A program made the translations under genes and the position numbers. From assembly GCF_032884065.1 (NCBI RefSeq), contig NC_088864.1, positions 19,857,999-19,921,998 of the forward strand: DNA of 64,000 nt, given 5' to 3'. Source of the DNA: Artemia franciscana (taxonomy: Eukaryota > Arthropoda > Branchiopoda > Anostraca > Artemiidae). Shown here piece by piece: positions 22,952 to 33,422 of the stretch; positions within the stretch are counted from its first letter, which is position 1; the number at the start of each line of letters is the position of its first letter. The notes under the pieces are model-generated. The model saw only the letters and a program-made list of their open reading frames with translations, had not been told where the DNA came from and did not search any database.

Positions 22952-24898
22952 TTGGATTTGGATTTTTATCTTAGCTGTATATTAGCTGTGTATAAAGTCA
23001 ATAAGCTGAATACTCTGCTTCAGGAGCAATTTCAGACTTGTTTTCCCGTAAAAGTCATTACTGTGAGTGACACTGATAAACCGTGGATAACCAATGATCT
23101 AAAGAATTTAATAAAAACCCGTTGTTGCCTTCATATCGCTGGTGATACCGTAGCTTCAGCCAAGTTGCGTAATCATATTGTTAAACTAAACAAGCGTGCC
23201 AAGAGGCAGTATGTGAGGGATAAAATTACTCCCTTACTCACAATAGACTCCCACAAATGGCATTCCTCAGTAAAAAGACTTACCGGTAAGACAACACTCA
23301 GAGATCTAAGGCTCCTCAAAGAGGACGGTACCTTAACCTCAGCTAATGAAGTCAATTCTTTTTTTGCTGACATTTGTACCTCATTTCCATCAATCACCAA
23401 ATCAGAAATTGATACTATCATTGCTGGTGCAGAGATTGAGGACGTATGCGAGGTCTCTGAATTCACTGTTTATAAGGAACTCCTAAGACTGAAAGCGAAC
23501 TGTGCGTCCTACCCAGGTGAGCTTCCAGTAAAGCTGTTACGTGAATTCGCCATTTTTCTTGCTAAGCCACTCTCTTCTATAATCAACCAATGTTTCCTTC
23601 AGCAAGTATTCCCTAGTGCTTGGAAAAGAGCATATGTCCGCGTTATTCCAAAAGTAAGGTGTCCAAAATCTTGTGATCAACTCCGGCCTATATCAATAAC
23701 TCCAAACCTTTCTAAAGTTGCAGAAACGTTTATTTACCGCAAACTTATGTCACAGGTCTCTGCACATCTAGACCCGTATCAGTATGGAAGCCTCAGAGGC
23801 AGCAGCACAACTGTTTATTTAGTACGGATGTACCATCTCATTGTCGAGTGGCTCGACCAAGGTAGTGCTATAGTCGACCTTCTCCTCGTAGACTACCGAA
23901 AGGCTTTTGATCTTATTCGCCATTCTGTTGCTATCACAAATCTATGCACCATGGGTGCGCAAAAACATATTCTCCTTTTAGTGATCAATTTTTTACAAGC
24001 CTGCTATCAGTGCGTTTACAGTCTTTTCCCAGGAGATACCAACTCCGAATGGGTTGAGCTTACATGTGGAGCCCCACAAGGTACTAAGCTTGCTAGTCTA
24101 CTGTTTTTGGCAGTGATAAATTTCATCCTTTCCGGCTATGAAGAAAGATTTAAGTATGTAGATGACTTGTCAGTCCTACTGAAGTACATTGTTGAGAAGT
24201 CTGAGGCTGTTCCCCAATTCTGTAACGAAATAATCAAAAACTTCAAAGATGAATGTACTGCGAACAGCCTCCAAATCAATGAAGGAAAGACTAAAATCCT
24301 TCGCTTTAATCCCCTGAAGAGAGACTTTGTGTGCCCTCCTCCTCCTTATCCTAGTGAATCTTCGGCAGTAGTGCTTGGTGTCAAGTTTAGCATCGACTGC
24401 TCTTTCAGCCTCCATGTCGATACAATTATCAAAAAGGCAAATAGTGCGATGCAGACACTTATACTAATGCGTCGATTTGGTTTTTCAGTGACACAACTAA
24501 GGATAGCCTATCTTACTTACATTCGACCAATTTTAGAGTATGCATGTCCCGTATGGGGCCCACAAGTCAATAACACTATTTACCTAAGTGACCAGCTTGA
24601 GTCAATACAAAAAAGAGCAGTCAAAGTAATATTGTGCGATGCTTTTATTGAATATAAGTTAGCATTATCCACTTTACAAATTCCCTCTCTTCAAGAGCGT
24701 CATCTCAGTTTGATTCTTGAATTTGGCCAATATCTTCTCAGAAGTGATAAATACAGATTGATACTACCACCAGTTTTAGTGAAACATCGAAGTACTAGGT
24801 TGAAGAAATTTGACAGATTAGCAGCACCTCCTTCACGCACAAATCATTTTTCCAACTCATTCATCCCTTTCTTTGTATCAAAGTATAACAATTGTTGA
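22952..24898 (+). CDS. LINE reverse transcriptase, open frame of 648 codons (endonuclease missing)
   Basis: RNA-dependent DNA polymerase of a CR1/L2-type LINE. An N-terminal linker (PWITNDLKNLIKTR, KAKRQYVRDK) leads into the RT fingers (RPISITPNLSKVAE), motif A DYRKAFD with Asp314, motif B GAPQGTKLASLLF and motif C YVDD with Asp404-Asp405. The thumb region with RIAYLTYIRPILEYACPVWG follows. All catalytic residues are present and there is no frameshift. The start codon is arbitrary because the element is 5' truncated; LINE homology is only sure from about codon 15. Without the endonuclease it is a dead insertion, but the clean frame indicates a fairly recent one. Confidence 0.85.
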   Translation: MDLDFYLSCILAVYKVNKLNTLLQEQFQTCFPVKVITVSDTDKPWITNDLKNLIKTRCCLHIAGDTVASAKLRNHIVKLNKRAKRQYVRDKITPLLTIDSHKWHSSVKRLTGKTTLRDLRLLKEDGTLTSANEVNSFFADICTSFPSITKSEIDTIIAGAEIEDVCEVSEFTVYKELLRLKANCASYPGELPVKLLREFAIFLAKPLSSIINQCFLQQVFPSAWKRAYVRVIPKVRCPKSCDQLRPISITPNLSKVAETFIYRKLMSQVSAHLDPYQYGSLRGSSTTVYLVRMYHLIVEWLDQGSAIVDLLLVDYRKAFDLIRHSVAITNLCTMGAQKHILLLVINFLQACYQCVYSLFPGDTNSEWVELTCGAPQGTKLASLLFLAVINFILSGYEERFKYVDDLSVLLKYIVEKSEAVPQFCNEIIKNFKDECTANSLQINEGKTKILRFNPLKRDFVCPPPPYPSESSAVVLGVKFSIDCSFSLHVDTIIKKANSAMQTLILMRRFGFSVTQLRIAYLTYIRPILEYACPVWGPQVNNTIYLSDQLESIQKRAVKVILCDAFIEYKLALSTLQIPSLQERHLSLILEFGQYLLRSDKYRLILPPVLVKHRSTRLKKFDRLAAPPSRTNHFSNSFIPFFVSKYNNC

Positions 24899-25032
24899 TT
24901 TTAAACTATTTGTCTTCTGATTTTTTTTTTTGTCATTTGATTTAATCCTTTTTTCTTTTTTGTAAGCACAAGCGTAATTTAGTTTTATGACTATGAGAGA
25001 TTGTGCAAATAAAACCTATTCTATTCTATTCT
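22952..25032 (+). mobile_element. 5'-truncated LINE (CR1/L2-like) with (TATTC)n tail
   Basis: A LINE that keeps its RT and C-terminal region. It ends with AATAAA at 25008-25013 followed by CCTATTC and repeated TATTC units. It lacks the endonuclease and 5' end; the 5' breakpoint lies within roughly 22950-22990. It lies between copy 2 and copy 3 of the inverted-arm repeat and appears to clip the left arm of copy 3. No target-site duplication was recognised. Confidence 0.85.
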
Positions 25033-25033
25033 A

Positions 25034-25638
25034 ATTGATTTCTTCCTATCTCAGAAAGGGTTTAGGTAAGGAAAATGAAACTTTCAGAGATGGGTCTATA
25101 GGCTAAAGTATGTCCTGGGAAGGTATTATAAAGTACCCATCTCCACTCCTTCTCCTTCTAGAGGGCCCTAAAATTTGCCTACATGACAGGTCTATAGGCT
25201 TACCCATTGACAAACAACATTTTACCTTAATTTTCAGTTATTAGTTACTTTTTCTCTGCCTTTAGTTCTGAAAATACAATTCCTGTTATTTGAGTAGAAT
25301 TTTGAGCCAAATCAATGTTTTTTTTCAAAATTTAGGAAATGTATTTGCATATCTTTATAACCTTATAAAATGGAATTGAGCAAAGTTATGAAGCTGAAAA
25401 CAATTTTGTTGTACTCCAATTAAGCAGAAGATCTATTTTGCAAGGTTTCACTTATATAACACACAAATTTTTAAAGGTCATCAAAGGTCAGGGCCCTCTA
25501 GAGGGAGGAGTGGAGGTAGTTGCTTCAAAATACTTTCCCAGGACACACTTTAGTCTCTAGATTCATCCCTGAAAGTTTCATTTTCCTAACCTAAACCCTT
25601 TCTGAAATAGCAAGAAGTCAATTAACTAGAATTTTACC
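25034..25638. mobile_element. Long-inverted-arm repeat, copy 3
   Basis: The left arm starts in mid-motif (TTCTTCCTATCTCAGAAAGG) right behind the LINE tail. The right arm ends ACTAGAATTTTACC at 25638. The internal region matches copies 1 and 2 (CCTTAATTTTCAGTTA, TCTGCCTTTAGTTCTGA). Non-coding. Confidence 0.75.
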
Positions 25639-26185
25639 TTCACCTTTTAACTAGGCTGCACAATCAGGCCAAATAAATGTAGGCTAACCCAGTAATTTCT
25701 AAAATTATAGTTAGGCTAACCTTAGCCCCAGAAAAGAAGTTGTATAATAAGGAACCTTTCTAGACACATAGATTGAAGACAGCTATAATCGGGACTAACT
25801 AGGCTACATGGCGAACAGTTTGGCCTATGCTAACAGTCAGTGTTCAGGAAAAGGAGAAAAGATTGTCAGGTAAGCGATTTCACAAGAACCTTACTTCACT
25901 GCAATTATAGTTTGAATATTGAATGAGCCTAACGTTAGAAGCTAAGGGTTACCTGATGTAAAAAAGGCTTAAAATCATAGCTTCAGTCTAACTCTTTTTA
26001 AAGTTTTGTTTATGTTTTTGATGATGCTGATGAATATCACAGCAAGAATTTTGATCAGTTTTGAACATAAAATATTTATGAAAACAAAATTTTGATAAAA
26101 ATAAATTGATTTTTGGATTTTATTATTTTTTTTAATTAAAAAAAAACTAATTTTTAGAAAATGATTAATTTATTAAAATTTCAAA

Positions 26186-26293
26186 TTTGGCGCCATTCGA
26201 GTCTTTTCGGCCTATAAAAGCGGTTTTAAATGTAGCGTCCTTTTTCTGCATTTTGATTCGTTAAAAATTTGGCGCCAAATGATTTAAGCCAAT
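26186..26293 (+). promoter_or_regulatory. Probable HMGB promoter: two E2F-type sites, TATA-like and CCAAT boxes
   Basis: TTTGGCGCC occurs at 26186-26194 and the full palindrome TTTGGCGCCAAA at 26268-26279; both fit the E2F/DP consensus. TATAAAAG lies at 26213-26220 and CCAAT at 26289-26293. This is the only such cluster noticed upstream of the HMGB coding exons. Which box sets the start site is not clear: the TATA-like box would place it near 26245, leaving the second E2F site and the CCAAT box downstream. Confidence 0.5.
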
Positions 26294-26391
26294 CAGAAGT
26301 GGTCAATCTCTTCCCTTGGTTTTAGATACGGAGCAAACAATCAAGGCTTTGCAATACACAGCTATTTTCTATTGTGAAGGATATACCTGAG
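26294..26391 (+). other. Probable non-coding first exon of the HMGB gene
   Basis: The stretch after the promoter cluster ends at ACCTGAG/GTTAGA, a usable donor at 26391. The first coding exon of HMGB has an acceptor 14 bases before its ATG, so an upstream 5' UTR exon must exist, and this is the best candidate. Its 5' limit is a guess. Confidence 0.35.
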
Positions 26392-28170
26392 GTTAGAAAT
26401 ATTTATTATAAATTTATCTTTACCTTTGATAATAAAGCGAAAATAGCAGTTTTAAACTAGATTTTTTGTTCAATTTTTCTATGCCAATATTTCTTTCCTT
26501 CGATTCAACTTTTAGGAATTAAACCATAAGGAATTTTTCTCCATTGTCCTTATTAAATAGCATTGCGCCATATTAAAATTGTGGGAAATTTCAAACCGAA
26601 AAGTTGGTTAACATTCAAGTAGGCTAATGGTTGTAGATAAGGGGGTTGTGTGATACTTGCTTTTCTGGAGTTGACGGTAGTATTTGTTTTTGAGGCCACA
26701 AACTAATAGGCTATTCTGACCTGATTTGTTTCATGTAGACTTCCTAGGTCCAGTGCATGGTGTTTAGTTGTTAGGATGCTAATTAGTGTCAGTTGTTGGG
26801 AATTGCTACTCTAACCTTCTTGTGGGCCTAGGCCTATGTAAATGGTGTCCTTAGAATTCCTGTCATGTAGCACACAGGTACAGCCTTTCCTTTGAGGATG
26901 TAGAGATAGCCTATATAATTTTGGAGAAAGACAGAATAGCTTAAACCCTTTGAAGAAAAGGTTATGTCCCTCTTCAATCCTATCATTAACTGTGTTTTGT
27001 CTGATGTGAAAGCCATAAAGGAGTCTCATGGTTAAAAGGTTAGGGATTGGTCTCTTAGGAAGGAATTGTTAAGAAAAGTTCTTGTTATGATTTCCTCCCA
27101 ACTCCCATAATGTGAAAACATCACAAATTATGTAGGCTATGTTTCCAATATCCTACATACCACCCCTGTCACTCTAGTTTTTCTTGTTTGTCTTTTTCTG
27201 CAGTTTAGTCAACTTAAAATAATCAATTATGAAAATAATCAGTACTAGCCTGTTCCTGAATCAACTTCAAATGGCATGTTTTTTCTTGTTGGGTGTTACC
27301 TTAAATTACACAGCTTGGAGCAACTTAGAATTTCTCCTTGGAGAGTTCCAGAGTTGTATTCAGGATTCTTTAGTGACCAGGTGCACAGTTAATCCATAGC
27401 TTCCCAGTTGAGTATATTAGCACTCCTGATGGCCACTCAACATCCAGTCTCTGTTTGAAGGTATCCACAGATTCAGCAGCAAGAGTTTCTTACATCACAG
27501 AGATTAAAACTTCAAGCTTAGGATGCACAAGTCCCTTGTTCAGAAGACTGATGACTTTAGGGGGGCAAGTGGAAAAAGTACACTTAATCAGCCCTGCAGT
27601 TGAACTAGGAGTAAACTTTCAGCATGAGTGCTGAACGTTTTTTCTTTTAGGAATATATTCTTAAACTTTTGGTTACTATGAGTTGTCTCAAAAGGTAATG
27701 TCCCCCAGAAACAATTATAGAATTACTAAAAAGCATAAAAGAAGGCATCAAGTGATGTAGGCCTATTCACTTTCAATGTAGCTAAATTTTGTTGAAAACT
27801 AAATATTCACCAACATTAGTATTTCAACAAAGCTTATATGATGTCCTGTTAGCAACAAAGAAAGAACAGAAAAAGAGGACAAACTGGTGCTAACCATACA
27901 AAAATAGAGTTGCCTTTTTTAGATTAGGGCTACATTTTCTTTTTATGTTTTTTTTATGTGGTGCCTTTTTGAGTGGTTTTCAGGCTTTTTTTCAGAATTT
28001 CTGCAAATTAGTAACATTTTTAAACTTTGTGTTAGAAGTGGATAGAATTTATCCCAGAAGCAATTATTAAACTTGGAAAGAGCATTAGAAAAGAATCAGA
28101 TGCTATATTTATAATTAATATTTTGGTAAATATTAGGGAAGGATGGGGTTGGTTTGGGCTGGTTGTGGCT
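26392..28170. other. Intron-like DNA, nothing recognised
   Basis: Probable first intron of the HMGB gene. A - strand frame at 26811-27029 contains DRIEEGHNLFFKGFKLF and looks mildly protein-like, but I cannot assign it. The rest shows no repeat or coding structure that I can name. Confidence 0.35.
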
Positions 28171-28179
28171 TCTACTTCA

Positions 28180-29790
28180 GTCACTTTTCTAGTTCCATTC
28201 TTGGCTGAAATAATGGAAAGTGAGACCTCACTTTGTCTGCTCTCTTGCCAGTAGCAGCAGGCAATGGAAGTGCAAGAACAATGTCATCTGAAGACACAAA
28301 TGTTTTATCTTAAATATCTGGAAAGACAAACTATGCTCTATTTCTGTGCAGGAAAGAGACCTCCATGTCACTTCCACTTTTTCCTTTGATTGTGGCCAAT
28401 ATAGAAAACATCACTCTTCTTAGACTTTCTCAGCTTGAATTTCACAAGAACAAATCTTTCAACTTGGAACATTTTCTATGTCAAAAGGCTGAACATCCTC
28501 TCCAAGCTCTCCACAGTCAAGAGACTTGTTGCTTGGTGAATCATTCAAGGCAGTCAGGCTGGAATAAAGCTCTGCAAGACCATTCCAGAGACCTAATCAT
28601 GGAAGAAGCTGGTGAGGGTCTGGACTTGGAGTCACCCTGCAACAGAGGACTTGGTGAAACAGTTGTTGAATCTAGGAGCCTGTCTGTCACTAGTGATAGT
28701 GCAAAACCTCCCTCCAGAAATATGTCACAGTTAAAAGGGAAGATCCCAGTGGCTTGGGACACAGATACAATGTTCCATGCACTAAGTTTCTCTAGGAAGG
28801 TAGCCTTGCTGAGCAGAGCTACTTTGTAAATTGAAATACACTGGCCAGGATGTAACTGTAGCCACTCATTGAAGCACCCTTTTAGTACATTCTTAAAAGG
28901 AGAAGAATACCTATGTCAAGTGATTGCAGTTTATGTGAACAGTGAGGTGGAAATGTCAAAAGTGTCACAAAATTTTCCTTGCAGTGTCTGATCACACTCA
29001 AATCAAGATGGCTGTCCATTAACAGGAGGATCAGAGTCTCTGCATCTGGCTTGTTGATCTTTGTAAAGTCTCACAGCTTCCAAGAATAAGTCACCATTGA
29101 CCCATCCACTGGCATGAGCAAGTCCCAGGGGGCCATTGTCAATCATTCTAGGTACAAAATTCACTCATGGAAAAATAAAAACCAGAGGGAAAGTTGCTCC
29201 AGACACACTTGCAAAACAGACAGTAGTATACATTTTGACATCTTTCTGCAGATACTGTCTGACCAACCTGTTTTCATCTAGTCAATGCTAGGACTTTAGA
29301 TGGTGGAAGCACCATGGGTTTACCAGTCTCATCCGCATTCCAGATGTGATTGGGTGTCAGCTTGGCTCTAGTTTCCCATAGACATCAAGTAGCTTATCAA
29401 AAACATCTGAACTACAGGTTTGTTGAAGCCAGAGGCTCCTGCCTGACTTGTGGGTTCTGGCTTCCTGACTGAAATGTCTGGATTCCACATAAGAAATGCT
29501 AGAAGCCAGTCCTTCAATGCTGCTTCATTTTCCATCCAACTTTCTGGCACAGAAATGTTATTTGCATGAGATGTCAGAAACTTGCCTGTTGTGTTATGGC
29601 TTTCATCAGGAAGTTGATAGAGAGTGGCTGAGGCTCTTCATTGGCACTTGCTGAAGCTTCTTCCCTTGATGGCTTTGATTGCTTGATGCAGTCCAGTAGT
29701 GTAGATTTTTTGGTACTGTAGTACTTTGCAATTCCTCTCAATGTACCTTCATTCTTGATATAAGCCTCAGTGGTTTTTTTTTTTTTTTCA
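28180..29790 (-). pseudogene. Pogo/Tigger (jerky-like) transposase relic
   Basis: Read on the - strand in changing frames, the order of segments is that of a pogo-family transposase. First comes a helix-turn-helix segment GTLRGIAKYYSTKKSTLLDC (near 29740), then PDISVRKPEPTSQAGASGFN (near 29470-29410) and the catalytic-core start IWNADETGKP (near 29340). PPSKVLA, KQVGQTVSAERC and DNGPLGLAHASGWVNG follow, then CFNEWLQLHP, QATGIFPFN and a C-terminal PDI..DKTFVSSDDIVLALPLP segment. Frames are broken by many indels and stops, so it is inactive. It lies antisense within the first intron of the HMGB gene. Confidence 0.8.
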
Positions 29791-30051
29791 TATTTTATTA
29801 ATCAAGATGAGAATCTGACCCCTTTCTTTTGTACACTCAAAGCATTCTGAATAGTAAAAAAAAATAGAAACAGGTAAAAATAAAATCATAAAAGGTTCAT
29901 GATAAGAAAAACAAAGGATAAAATAGTTAGTGGGGTTGCTTTGGACAATGTTGAAATGCACCCCACTGTGGTTGTCTAAACCAACCCCACCCTCAGAACT
30001 TACAGATTGCATCAAAAACCAAAGTCATAACAAGTTAATAAAGTCTAAGTT

Positions 30052-30394
30052 AAACATGTAATGTTATGCATTAAGAAAGCTAAATGTTTATTAATATAGG
30101 CTGAATTAAATCTCAAAGAAGACACAGGATGCCCTACCTTGGTTTTTTCAGTTTTTTTTTTTTTTTAAATATTTCCAAAATGGCTGCATGTGGGGTAACA
30201 AAACTACATACACAAGTAGAATGCTAGATGGCAGGTCCATGGTTTTTTTTGTGATTAGCAGACAGCACTGTAGGAAGAGAAGTGCTTGTCCAGATTCACC
30301 CTGCATCGGAACCAACCCTACTCTCCCCTGTAGCATATCACAGACAAAAGTCTTGAGTCAAGATTGCTGCAAACCATTCATGGAACAAATATAA

Positions 30395-30435
<41 letters not shown>

Positions 30436-30790
30436 TGTATAAACATGTACTGTTATGCATTAAGAAAGCTAAATGTTTATTAATATAGGCTAAATTAAAT
30501 CTCAAAGAAGACACAGGATGCCCTACCTTGGTTTTTTCAGTTTTTTCAGTTTTTTTTTTAACATTTCCAAAATGGCTGCATGTGGGGTAACAAAACTACA
30601 TACACAAGTAGAATGCTAGATGGCAGGTCCATGGTTTTTTTTTGTGATTAGCAGACAGCACTGTAGGAAGAGAAGTGCTTGTCCAGATTCACCCTGCATC
30701 TGAACCAACCCTACTCTCCCCTACAGCATATCACTGACAAAAGTCTTGAGTCAAGACTGCTGCAAACAATTCATGGAACAAATATAACTA
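30052..30790. repeat. 389-bp tandem duplication ending in (TA)n
   Basis: The block from AAACATGTAATGTTATGC at 30052 recurs at 30441, almost identical for about 345 bases and ending each time in GGAACAAATATAACTAA plus a TA run. A third partial copy of that end sits near 30829. Lengths of the internal T tracts differ, so slippage went on after duplication. Confidence 0.85.
30398..30434. repeat. (TA)n microsatellite
   Basis: About 18 uninterrupted TA units between the two copies of the 389-bp duplication. Confidence 0.95.
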
Positions 30791-31206
30791 AAATATATAT
30801 ATACATTATATATATTATTATTTGTTCCATTCATGGAACAAATATAACTAAAAAATATATATATATTATTAGAGGGTGCTTAAATGTTATAGCAAGTATA
30901 CTTTTTTTCCTTATCTGTAATGCAACCAGCTTTCTGTATCCACTTGGAAATAACCAGTTTAGCTTGAGTAAGATAAAATACTATGCAGGTATATTTTAAT
31001 TAGATATTTAATGTATAGAGGTGGTTAAGTTAGGTATGTTATAATGCATTCTCTGCAGCCTGCTTTCCATAGTTCTGTGTTATATTTTCCATAATTTTGT
31101 AACTAAAGTATTATATTTTCCTCATAATTTTGTATATTTTATTAGCATTAACATAACTACACTTCTTTGGTGTAGTTGCTATTACATGTAATTACCTATT
31201 AGGGCT

Positions 31207-31211
31207 ATATA

Positions 31212-31280
<69 letters not shown>
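31207..31280. repeat. (TA)n microsatellite
   Basis: About 35 TA units with one early interruption. It is followed by a short GA run near 31314-31327. Apparent Tyr-Ile reading frames over it are artefacts. Confidence 0.95.
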
Positions 31281-31282
<2 letters not shown>

Positions 31283-31606
31283 TTTGGGACCAATGGGGGG
31301 TGTTGTGGGTTAAAAGAGAGAGAGAGAACACTGTCACCAAAAGGGATAAGTACTAAAAAAAAAAAGCTTATCAGAAAAAAAATCTGAATGTAGCCTTGGG
31401 CTATAGGAAAGACTGAATGACAAGTAGTAAAAGATATACCATGTCTGATTAAAAATGAATAAATCTCATACATGATTGTATCTGAGTGTTCCACATTAGA
31501 AAGTATTCCTATTTTTCTTAATTTTTATTCCTTTGGGCACCATAATTGTATGTATGATAAATTTCAAACTAATCTGTACATTCTTTCTGCAGTTTTGAAG
31601 ATAACA

Positions 31607-31759
31607 ATGCCACGCTCTAAGGATGAAAGCAAACCCCGTGGTAAGCTGACTGCTTATGCCTTTTTTGTTCAGACTTGCAGAGAAGAGCACAAAAGGAAAC
31701 ATCCAGATGAAAATGTTGTTTTTGCAGAGTTCTCCAAAAAATGTGCAGAAAGGTGGAAG
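31607..31759 (+). CDS. HMGB coding exon 1 (start of box A)
   Basis: 51 codons. The acceptor TTCTTTCTGCAG ends at 31592, leaving 14 bases of 5' UTR before ATG 31607 (context AACAATGCC). The exon ends [11 protein letters not shown] at donor GTATGT. It holds the first two conserved cysteines. Confidence 0.95.
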
Positions 31760-33373
31760 GTATGTTACACTTGTAATAAATCAATGTTAATTGTTTATAT
31801 TAATGTTGTTTAGTTGAAAAAACATCCTTTTGTGGGTGCCATTTACAAAGCTTTATTTTTAAACTCTTCGGCTCTATTGGTTAAATCAAGATTTCTATTG
31901 GCAGGGTTGGGGAGTTGGCAAAAGGTTTGTTTTTTTTTTTTTTTTTTGTAAGGGAAAGCTTGGGATCTTTATCCAGGGTATACCCTGCTGAGTGATCCTT
32001 TCTAATAGTGGCTATACAAAATGGTTTTCAAATCAGTTTTCTCTACTAGTAGATCTTTGTGTAACTTGTTATAGATTTGATGGTATATGGGTGAGAATTT
32101 TGCAGTCTGCAGAGAAATAAGAAAATTGAATGTAAAATAAAGGAAAGAAATATTTCCCAAGCACTTGTAGTAGGTGGGACCCTAGTTTAAAACAGTCTAT
32201 GCAAAATATATTAATTATACTTCAGTTATATTCAGCTAAATGCCAAACTCTTATTTAATACAAATGATGATAAACACAATTCTTGTCATGTAACATAAGA
32301 ACACTTGAGATAACAAAAAGGAAACGGGGAAAAAACAAAATAGAAAAGAGAAAAAAATGCACAAATATATTTTACAGCCTAAAAGATCTTGATTGATTTA
32401 TATAAAATTGTGTGCTGAACAGCCTATGCTTAAATGTTTGCCCATTTGTTGATTCTGCTAGCTCTGATTGCAGGTTTATCCACTCTTTAGCAGTGTTATA
32501 ACAAATTTGTGATGGCTAATTTTAATTCTTTTTTAATGGGATAAATTTTATACTGATTAATTTGATTGCTTTCGAATGATATATAAGTGTTTAGATTTGT
32601 GCACCTCTAAAACTTTATGGAAGTGAAGCATCTTTTCAGAGACAAAGGGCGAAAATCGCCATTTGTCATAACTTCAGAAACTTCTTTATCAAGTCTTGGA
32701 GTCAAAGTATGTGTTTAAATCCTCGATTGTCTTCTTATGTTCTTAGAAAAGCACATCATATGAGGGGAAGGGTAAAGGTTTACAAACGTACAGTTGTAGC
32801 CATACTATTTAATGAGGGTCATTTTGAATAATGATTGGATGGCAAACATTTAGCACATGCAAGTAAACTTTCACTTCATCAGTGATATTTTCAGATTACA
32901 GTTGAGAATTGAAGGACGCAAATCATCAATTAAAAGACAAAATGGCATGGGTCTTAAGTAACTGCTCTGAGAGGCATTTCCTCAAAACATTGCATTAGAA
33001 AGCCTCTCAGTATCCAAGGTTTGGAAGAGTGTTTCTTAATGTATTGTGCACTTCAGGTTCCAAGAAGGCTCTATCATCAAAAGGATTATGGAGATTTGGT
33101 ACTGGGCCCAAAAAATTCATTATTGAGCAAAGAAGATGGTAATGAAGGGGTTGACTGCAGTCACTTTTGTTGTTTCAAAATTTTATTTACTTAGTTCTTA
33201 TTTCGGTTAGCTAGAAAGGTAATTTAGAAATATCTTGCACAACAGGCTATTGCCTCTTGGAAGTTAGTAATGATAATATGGCACAAGAGTATGGGGGGAA
33301 AAGAAATATACTTTGAAATTCCAAAGCAACATAGGTGAAGTCTCAACTTATAGATTTTCAGTCTTACACTATC

Positions 33374-33422
<49 letters not shown>

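Noticed and set aside
23173-23466. 97-codon - strand frame opposite the CR1-like RT (also 24176-24415)
   Set aside because: Shadow frames of the + strand reverse transcriptase.
28365-28829. 154-codon + strand frame
   Set aside because: It is the shadow of the antisense pogo transposase relic, whose motifs read on the - strand.
25812-31759. Joining the candidate exon at 25812-25869 to the HMGB coding exon
   Set aside because: The join gives a stop within about ten codons, so it cannot provide an N-terminal extension of HMGB.
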